The translations under genes were made by a program, and so were the position numbers. A DNA stretch of 16,563 nt from positions 1 through 16,563 of the forward strand of contig DATFGL010000029.1 in NCBI GenBank assembly GCA_035249465.1, in the 5' to 3' direction. Below are positions 1 to 4,911 of the stretch, one piece after another (position 1 is the stretch's first letter; the number at the start of each line of letters is the position of its first letter). The stretch comes from 66-474 sp035249465 (lineage in GTDB: Bacteria; Pseudomonadota; Gammaproteobacteria; Xanthomonadales; Rhodanobacteraceae). Under the pieces are notes generated by a model. The model was not told where the DNA came from. It saw nothing but the letters and a program-made list of their open reading frames with translations, and did not search any database.

Positions 1-177
1 CGAGTGCCATACAAAGGTATCGCCTATGAAGGCGATGCGCCACTGAACACATCGTTGTACTGGCGCGGCTTTCAATTCAACTCCACGCAGTACATCGAGG
101 CAATCGAAGGTTTTTTCGCCCCGCTCGAGCGACAGCACGAATTGCAGACGCGGCTGAGTCGCTGCCACAACGTCTGA
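1..177 (+). CDS. C-terminal end of an unrecognised protein (partial)
   Basis: The window opens inside a reading frame that stays open for 58 codons and stops at TGA 175-177. The visible tail is aromatic-rich (LYWRGFQFNSTQYIEAIEGFF near its middle) and ends in a charged helix-like stretch with RHELQ-type composition and the terminal residues SRCHNV. The other two forward frames are closed by early stops, so this is the best frame here. Third codon positions are clearly less GC-rich than in the genes from 904 onward, which hints at a different origin. I cannot assign a family or function from this fragment. Its start lies outside the window. Confidence 0.5.
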   Translation, partial: RVPYKGIAYEGDAPLNTSLYWRGFQFNSTQYIEAIEGFFAPLERQHELQTRLSRCHNV

Positions 178-305
178 GGCCTGTCCACGCCGCGGGTTGC
201 TCTGGAACATGTTTGCCGGATCGATCTCGCTGAAGCTGCACGCCTGTACCGTCGGCTGGAAAGTGAACAGATCGCGGAGCCCAGGCCGGGCTGGTGAGGC
301 AGAGG

Positions 306-601
306 TCAGGCGCTACGGCGGCGCTTCGGCCTTGCCGGGGGCAGCAACGAAGCCAGCGCTTGACAGTGCTCGAACAGGAACGCGACGCGTTCGGCGTCGC
401 TGGAAAGCTTGGGCGGTTTGCGGCCGGCGGTTTTTCGATGACGATGCAGGCGGCGCCCACCGCGCGACCCAGCGCCTGATGCGCCTTCACCAATGCGGGC
501 GGCATGGACAATGGGTCGTAGAGGTCCGCCAGCGTGGCGTAAGGAAATTTCGCGCGCGCATCCAGCACCCCTTCCATGGCAGCTTCTATGGCGGCGCGGT
601 G
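306..601 (-). pseudogene. Frameshifted C-terminal remnant of an MmeI-type DNA methyltransferase/restriction enzyme
   Basis: Read on the minus strand from about 601, the translation contains VLDARAKFPYATLADLYDPL, then SMPPALVKAHQALGRAV, then a break. The other frame continues as AGRKPPKLSSDAERVAFLF, EHCQALASLLPP and a basic tail RPKRRRSA, ending at TGA (306-308). The order LDAR, LADLYDPL, MPP-L-KAHQALDRAV, then DAERVAFLFE, is the signature of the C-terminal end of the large MmeI-like class of SAM-dependent DNA methyltransferases, usually around 900 residues. Only about 97 codons remain. The frame changes near 428-436, at a run of five T (AAAAA in the coding sense), consistent with a single-base loss. 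Nothing MmeI-like appears upstream of 601, where a hairpin repeat begins. The rest of the gene is therefore missing and this is a dead relic. Family recall is mine; no search was run. Confidence 0.75.
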
Positions 602-610
602 TTTGTTTTT

Positions 611-729
611 CCCTTCTCCCTCCGGGAGAAGGTGGCGCGCAGTGCCGGATGAGGGTTCGGAGCCATTGCGGCGTTCCGCTTCGCCCGAACCCTCACCCCT
701 GCCCCTCTCCCGAGAGGTAGCGGGGAGTT
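611..729. repeat. Intergenic repeat made of three hairpins (REP-like)
   Basis: Three inverted repeats lie in series. CCTTCTCCC (612-620) pairs with GGGAGAAGG (624-632) around a 3-nt loop. GAGGGTTCGG (651-660) pairs with CCGAACCCTC (685-694). CCTCT (704-708) pairs with AGAGG (713-717). A short direct repeat, GCCGGATGAG, occurs at about 643-652 and 741-750. Sequences of this style (CTTCTCCC...GGGAGAAGG, CCGGATGAGGG, ACCCTCACCCC) are common interspersed intergenic repeats in xanthomonad and related genomes. The repeat adjoins the broken end of the methyltransferase remnant. Confidence 0.65.
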
Positions 730-903
730 TGGCCCGAAATGCCGGATGAGATCCCGCCACCCTCCGTCCGGCGGGTTCAGGTATCACCCGAGATCAGGTT
801 CGCAATTCCGCGTCATGCAAGGGCTTTTCTTTCACCTTGCGGTTCCCATCCGGCGCGATTGGGGGTACGCTCGCCTCTCCCTGACCCGAATCGGAGCGCC
901 GCC

Positions 904-1428
904 ATGGCCCTGTGGAAAGAACCCGTCAAGTCCCCGTCGTCCACGCTGCAGGATCCACCCGACCTGGCGCGGTTCGATATGCCCGATCCGGTTGAATCGC
1001 CGGCTCCGGTCAAACCGGTGACCGCGAACCCGGCATCCGCGCCGGCCCGCTCCGCCACCGAGTCGCTCATCTCGCCCGATCTCGTCATCGAAGGCAAGAT
1101 CGAAGGTGCCGGGCACGTTCGCATCGCCGGCCGTTTCAAGGGCGACATCAACGTGCGCGGCGACCTGACCATCGAGAACGGCGCCAAGGTCAACGGCAGC
1201 GTGCGCGCGGAACGCGTCACTGTGGCGGGCGAGCTCACCGGCAACATCGAAAACGCGCAGCACGTCGAGCTGCTGCAGACCGGCGCGCTGGCCGGCGACG
1301 TGAAGTCCAAGACCTTCAGTGTCGCCAAGGGATCACGCATGCGTGGCAACGCCGAATTCGGCTGGGAAGACGGCAAGGCCGGCGTCACCGACATCCACAA
1401 GAACAACGGCAACGGCCAGACCAAATGA
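904..1428 (+). CDS. Bactofilin family cytoskeletal protein
   Basis: A 174-residue protein. Residues 1-53 form a Pro/Ala/Ser-rich disordered tail. Residues 54-152 form a bactofilin (DUF583, polymer-forming cytoskeletal) domain with regularly spaced beta strands: LVIEGKIEGAGHVRIAGRF, KGDINVRGDLTIENGAKVNG, then GSVRAERVTVAGELTGNI. A short charged tail follows. Bactofilins self-assemble without nucleotide into filaments under the inner membrane and scaffold cell-shape or envelope enzymes. The start at 904 is chosen because GGAG (893-896) lies 7 nt upstream and because the earlier in-frame sequence from 739 falls in repeat-flanking, non-conserved DNA. The stop overlaps the ATG of the following zinc-ribbon gene, so the two are almost certainly co-translated. 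I see no transmembrane segment. Confidence 0.93.
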   Translation: MALWKEPVKSPSSTLQDPPDLARFDMPDPVESPAPVKPVTANPASAPARSATESLISPDLVIEGKIEGAGHVRIAGRFKGDINVRGDLTIENGAKVNGSVRAERVTVAGELTGNIENAQHVELLQTGALAGDVKSKTFSVAKGSRMRGNAEFGWEDGKAGVTDIHKNNGNGQTK

Positions 1429-1784
1429 CCGCCCTCGGTGCGGGCGCGGCGGGCGCGACGCGCACGTGCCCGCATTGCCGCGAGACCATCCTGGAAAGCG
1501 CTGCGATATGCCCCGCCTGCAACCACAAGTTGCGCTACGGCGGACCGGCCAGTGACCTGGCGGCGCCCGCCGCGCTGACGCCGCTGAAAGTTGAAGGCAG
1601 CTTCCGCAATCCGGCTGACAGTGGCGCGTGGGAATACTCGATGGTGCTGGTCATCCGCAACGAACGCGGCGAGGAAATCGCGCGGCGTCTGGTCGGCGTC
1701 GGCGCAATGCAGCCGGGCGAGCAGCGCTCGTTTTCGCTCAGCGTCGAAATGAATCCGGGCGGGAAGCCGCGCACGCGGCATTGA
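1425..1784 (+). CDS. Small zinc-ribbon protein paired with bactofilin
   Basis: A 119-residue protein starting at the ATG inside the ATGA overlap with the bactofilin stop. Residues 15-32 carry CPHC and CPAC with ten residues between the pairs, a four-cysteine zinc ribbon. Residues 55-110 look like a compact beta-rich domain (KVEGSFRNP, EYSMVLVIRNERGEEI, EQRSFSLSVEM). No signal peptide or membrane segment is visible. I recall similar zinc-ribbon proteins downstream of bactofilin genes in xanthomonads, but the role is not established; an accessory or regulator of the bactofilin filament is an inference from the translational coupling. The tail is short and basic. Confidence 0.85.
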   Translation: MTALGAGAAGATRTCPHCRETILESAAICPACNHKLRYGGPASDLAAPAALTPLKVEGSFRNPADSGAWEYSMVLVIRNERGEEIARRLVGVGAMQPGEQRSFSLSVEMNPGGKPRTRH

Positions 1785-1816
1785 ATCAGGAGCGCCAATC
1801 GGAGTAGGCATTCACC

Positions 1817-1877
1817 CCTTCCGGCGAAGGCAAGGAAAAACGCGCGAGTCTCCCCCTTCGGAACGAAGGGGGAAGAC
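1817..1877. repeat. Two intergenic hairpins downstream of the zinc-ribbon gene
   Basis: CCTTC (1817-1821) pairs with GAAGG (1826-1830) around CGGC. CCCCCTTCG (1852-1860) pairs perfectly with CGAAGGGGG (1864-1872) around GAA, and GTCT (1848-1851) can pair with AGAC (1874-1877) across one bulged base. Neither stem is followed by a T-run on either strand, so a classical intrinsic terminator is doubtful; a REP-like element or processing/stabiliser hairpin is as likely. Confidence 0.5.
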
Positions 1878-1953
1878 AAGCGTTGCGCGCCGCGTTCGCT
1901 TCGCCCCGCTCCGCCCTTCCCGTTGCCGCCATCGTTTGTCGATCGAAGGCCAC

Positions 1954-2025
1954 ATGCTGTATTACTACGCCGTGATCGGCCGCAAACGGCGCGACATCGA
2001 CGATGCCTGCCTCGAAGGACTCTGA
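1954..2025 (+). CDS. Possible 23-residue leader ORF overlapping the ABC ATPase start
   Basis: An ATG at 1954, preceded by GAAGG (1945-1949) 4 nt upstream, opens a 23-codon frame. It begins MLYYYAVIGRKRR and ends at TGA 2023-2025, past the ATPase ATG at 2003. Its SD is better than anything in front of the ATPase start, so it could couple translation into the transporter operon. It may equally be chance or a relic of an older gene. No homolog is recognised. Confidence 0.25.
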   Translation: MLYYYAVIGRKRRDIDDACLEGL

Positions 2026-2770
2026 TTCCGCGTTTGCGCTGCAGGGCGTCACCTGCACATTCGATGGCGTGCGCGCACTCGACGGCGCAAGCGTGGCGTT
2101 TCCGCGCGGCCATACCAGCGTCCTGATCGGCAGCAGCGGCTCCGGCAAATCCACGCTGCTGCGGCTGCTGATCGGGCTGGAATGGCCCGTCAGCGGCAAC
2201 GTGCTTTGCGACGGCGAGCTGTTGCGGCGCGATGCGTTGCTGGAAGTGCGCCGGCGGGTCGGCTATGTGATCCAGGAGGGCGGCCTGTTCCCGCACCTGA
2301 CGGTGCTCGGCAATCTCGCCTTGCTGCCGCGGCACCTGGGCTGGAACCCTTCGCGCGTGCTGGAGCGCACCCGCGAACTCGCCGTCCTCGCCCATCTGCA
2401 CGAAGACCTGCTGTCACGGTTCCCCGCTGAACTCTCCGGCGGCCAGCGCCAGCGCGTCGCACTGATGCGTGCGCTGATGCTGGATCCGCCCACCCTGTTG
2501 CTGGACGAACCGCTGGGCGCACTCGATCCACTGGTACGCCATGGACTGCAGGATGAATTGCGCGAAATCTTCGCGCGCCTCGGCAAGACGGTGATCATGG
2601 TGACCCACGACATGGCCGAGGCCGCTTTTTTCAGTGATCGCCTGATCCTGATGCGGCGCGGCCGGATCATCCAGGACGGCCGCCTCGAAGATTTCCAGCG
2701 CACGCCGGCGGACGCTTTCGTGCGCGAATTCCTTGCGGCGCACCGCAATCTCCCGGGCGGCAGCCCGTGA
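2003..2770 (+). CDS. ABC transporter ATP-binding protein, quaternary-amine/osmoprotectant type
   Basis: A 255-residue cytoplasmic ATPase that energises the importer encoded next door. Walker A is GSSGSGKST (43-51), the Q-loop glutamine is Q91 (VIQEGGLFPHLTV), the signature is LSGGQRQRV (144-152), Walker B is LLLDEPLGALD (165-175) and the switch histidine is H202 in MVTHDMAEA. The sequence around Q91 and the binding-protein partner place it with OpuCA/ProV/YehX-type ATPases. It lacks the C-terminal CBS pair that confers ionic-strength control in OpuA/ProV-type proteins, so osmotic gating through CBS is unlikely. ATG 2003 gives a sensible N-terminus but has only a weak SD; a short overlapping upstream frame (1954-2025) may supply coupling. 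Its TGA overlaps the GTG of the downstream gene. The substrate is not determinable here. Confidence 0.93.
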   Translation: MPASKDSDSAFALQGVTCTFDGVRALDGASVAFPRGHTSVLIGSSGSGKSTLLRLLIGLEWPVSGNVLCDGELLRRDALLEVRRRVGYVIQEGGLFPHLTVLGNLALLPRHLGWNPSRVLERTRELAVLAHLHEDLLSRFPAELSGGQRQRVALMRALMLDPPTLLLDEPLGALDPLVRHGLQDELREIFARLGKTVIMVTHDMAEAAFFSDRLILMRRGRIIQDGRLEDFQRTPADAFVREFLAAHRNLPGGSP

Positions 2771-4308
2771 GGTGCCGGTCCGCCCCGCTGTCCGTCTGCC
2801 TGCCGTTCGTATGCATGTTGCTCGCCTGCCTGCCAGTGGCCGCGCTGGCGCAGACGGACAGCGCGCCAACCGTGCACGCAAGCAACGCGCAGGTCGTGGT
2901 CGGTTCCAAGAACTTCACCGAATCGGTGGTGTTGGGTGAAATCGCACGGATCGCCGCGCGCGAAAGCGGTGTCGAGGTGCAACACCGGCAGGCGCTTGGC
3001 GGTACCCGCATCCTGTGGCGCGCGCTTGAGCACGGCGATATCGACGCCTACCCGGAATACACCGGCACCCTCACCCACGAACTGCTGCATGGCGTGCCAC
3101 CGGACGCTGGCATCGATGTATTGCGCGCCCGCCTGAAGCCGCTCGGCATCGGCATCACCGATCCGCTCGGCTTCAACAACACCTACGCGATCGGCATGCA
3201 CGCGCGGGAAGCCGAAAGACTGCACATCCGCAGCATTTCCGATCTCGCGCGGCATCCGGATCTCAAACTCGCGTTTTCCAACGAGTTCATGGATCGCACC
3301 GACGGCTGGCCGGGGTTGCAGACGACCTACCACCTGTCGATGGCTGCGCGCGGCATGGACCACGACCTCGCGTACCGCGCGCTCGCCACGGGCGCGGTGG
3401 ATGCGATCGACCTGTACAGCACGGATGCGGAAATCGCCTACTACCACTTGCTGGTCCTCAAGGACGACCGGCACTACTTCCCGCGTTACGACGCGGTGTA
3501 CTTGTACCGGCTGGATCTCGACCAGCGTGTGCCGCAATTCGTGGCCGCGCTGAACGGCCTGGCAGGCAGCATCGATGCCGGACAGATGCGCGCGATGAAC
3601 AAGGCCGTGAAACTGGATGGCAAGGATGCAAGCGTGGCCGCGGCGGCGTTCCTTGGGGTCGACGCGGGGAACCGCACGTCCGGCACCTTCTGGCCACAGC
3701 TGGCGCGTTACACGCTCGAACATCTCGCGCTGGTCGGTATCTCGCTGTCGCTGGCGATCCTGATCGCGGTACCGCTCGGCATCCTTGCCGCGAGGCGGCG
3801 CCGGCTCGGTCAACTCGTACTCGGATTGACCGGCGTCCTGCAGACCGTGCCATCGCTGGCGTTGTTCGTGTTCATGATCCCGCTGTTCGGCATCGGGGCG
3901 GAACCCGCCATCGCGGCGCTGTTCCTGTACAGCCTGCTGCCGATCGTACGCAACACCCACGCGGGCCTGACTGGCATCGAGCCCTCATTGCTCGAATCGG
4001 CTGCGGCACTCGGACTGCCTCCACGCATACGTTTGTGGCGCGTCGAATTGCCGCTGGCGCTGCGTTCGATCCTTGCGGGCGTCAAGATCGCCGCGGTGAT
4101 CAACGTCGGCACTGCCACGCTTGGTGCGCTGATCGGTGCCGGCGGTTATGGGCAACCCATCCTCACCGGCATCCGCCTCGACGACATCGGCCTGATCATG
4201 GAAGGCGCGGTGCCGGCCGCTTTGCTCGCCCTGGCCATGCAGGGCGTCTTCGAAATCATCGAACGCGTGTTGACGCCGCGTGGGTTGCGGTTGCGCGCGA
4301 AGGCCTGA
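2767..4308 (+). CDS. Fused periplasmic binding protein-permease of a quaternary-amine-type ABC importer
   Basis: A 513-residue protein starting at a GTG overlapping the ATPase stop. Residues 1-28 are a signal sequence (MRCRSAPLSVCLPFVCMLLA, then ALA|QT as a likely cleavage site; LLAC at 18-21 is a weak lipobox). Residues 42-300 are an OpuAC/OsmF-type binding domain with VVVGSKNFTESVVLGEI, DAYPEYTGTL and GFNNTYAIGM. Residues 318-500 are the permease: hydrophobic spans at about 318-340, 349-373, 378-398, 440-460 and 475-497. An EAA-like cytoplasmic loop at 402-438 contains ESAAALGLPP and VELPLALRSILAGVK. The RRRR at 343-346 should face the cytoplasm, which agrees with a periplasmic N-terminal binding domain and a cytoplasmic EAA loop. 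Glycine betaine/choline-type or ergothioneine-type substrates are possible. In the EgtU fusions I recall, the binding domain is C-terminal; here it is N-terminal. The gene ends 3 bp from the convergent ChaC gene. Confidence 0.9.
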   Translation: MRCRSAPLSVCLPFVCMLLACLPVAALAQTDSAPTVHASNAQVVVGSKNFTESVVLGEIARIAARESGVEVQHRQALGGTRILWRALEHGDIDAYPEYTGTLTHELLHGVPPDAGIDVLRARLKPLGIGITDPLGFNNTYAIGMHAREAERLHIRSISDLARHPDLKLAFSNEFMDRTDGWPGLQTTYHLSMAARGMDHDLAYRALATGAVDAIDLYSTDAEIAYYHLLVLKDDRHYFPRYDAVYLYRLDLDQRVPQFVAALNGLAGSIDAGQMRAMNKAVKLDGKDASVAAAAFLGVDAGNRTSGTFWPQLARYTLEHLALVGISLSLAILIAVPLGILAARRRRLGQLVLGLTGVLQTVPSLALFVFMIPLFGIGAEPAIAALFLYSLLPIVRNTHAGLTGIEPSLLESAAALGLPPRIRLWRVELPLALRSILAGVKIAAVINVGTATLGALIGAGGYGQPILTGIRLDDIGLIMEGAVPAALLALAMQGVFEIIERVLTPRGLRLRAKA

Positions 4309-4311
4309 GGT

Positions 4312-4884
4312 TCAGTCGCGGATTTTGCGCAATTCGTCCGCAACCGCGAAAACGTGCGGATCGTCGGCGCCGAGCTCGCGCAAGGCATCGGCCAGCTTCA
4401 GCACGTAGTCGCTGTTGCGTCCGCTTGGACCGGTCGATGACGCGACATGCCGTGCGATATCGGCTTCGCTTGCAGCGCCCAGCCACGCCGCATTGTCTTC
4501 GCCAGCGATGTACACCAAACCTTCGGCGTGTTCACCACCGCCGAAATCCAGCGCCACGGCGTGCCGCAGATAACCGTTCTTTTCGCGGAAATCGATGTAC
4601 TCGAACGTTGCGGGCGCCACCCGGTACGCCACGCCCGCGCACACGGCGCCCTCTTCCGCGACGAGAGTCGCGACGCGGCCGGGGTGTTCGCGCGTGCCGC
4701 GGTGGTCGTGCGAGCCCTGCCACAAGCGCCGCGACCAGCCGCGGACCGTCGCGGGTCGTCGTTCGATGTACGGAAAATCCGCCTTGTAGATCAGCGAGCC
4801 GTAGCCGAACAGCCAAACGCTCTCGACACCCGTGAAGTCCTGGCGGCCGCGGTTGATGCGCGTGGTGTCGTGGGGTGCATCCAT
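4312..4884 (-). CDS. ChaC-type gamma-glutamylcyclotransferase
   Basis: A 190-residue cytosolic enzyme. VWLFGYGSLIY (24-33) is the glycine-rich substrate loop with the diagnostic YGSL. FREKNGY (99-105) supplies the expected catalytic glutamate E101. RRPATVRGWSRRLWQGSHDHRG is the conserved block following the N-terminal loop. The ChaC branch splits glutathione into 5-oxoproline and Cys-Gly, so a role in glutathione turnover is the best inference. ATG 4884 (MDAPHD) is preferred over an in-frame GTG at 4902; GGCGGG lies just upstream. Either start leaves only a short gap to the stop of the GGDEF-EAL gene (4912), so the gene is probably the last of that operon. It converges on the transporter gene at 4308 with 3 bp between stops. 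Confidence 0.9.
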   Translation of the reverse strand: MDAPHDTTRINRGRQDFTGVESVWLFGYGSLIYKADFPYIERRPATVRGWSRRLWQGSHDHRGTREHPGRVATLVAEEGAVCAGVAYRVAPATFEYIDFREKNGYLRHAVALDFGGGEHAEGLVYIAGEDNAAWLGAASEADIARHVASSTGPSGRNSDYVLKLADALRELGADDPHVFAVADELRKIRD

Positions 4885-4911
4885 GGCCCGCCAGTATCCC
4901 ACGCCGAGCGG

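Noticed and set aside
1852..1872. Intrinsic terminator after the zinc-ribbon gene
   Set aside because: The stem is strong, but no T-run follows on either strand.
2263..3960. A 565-codon minus-strand open frame opposite the ABC transporter genes
   Set aside because: Low-complexity Arg/Ala/Gln/His composition with no motif, directly antisense to clear Walker and binding-protein motifs; a GC-rich shadow frame.
2003..4308. Naming the transporter EgtUV or OpuC outright
   Set aside because: The ligand-pocket residues cannot be assigned reliably by eye, so the substrate is left open.
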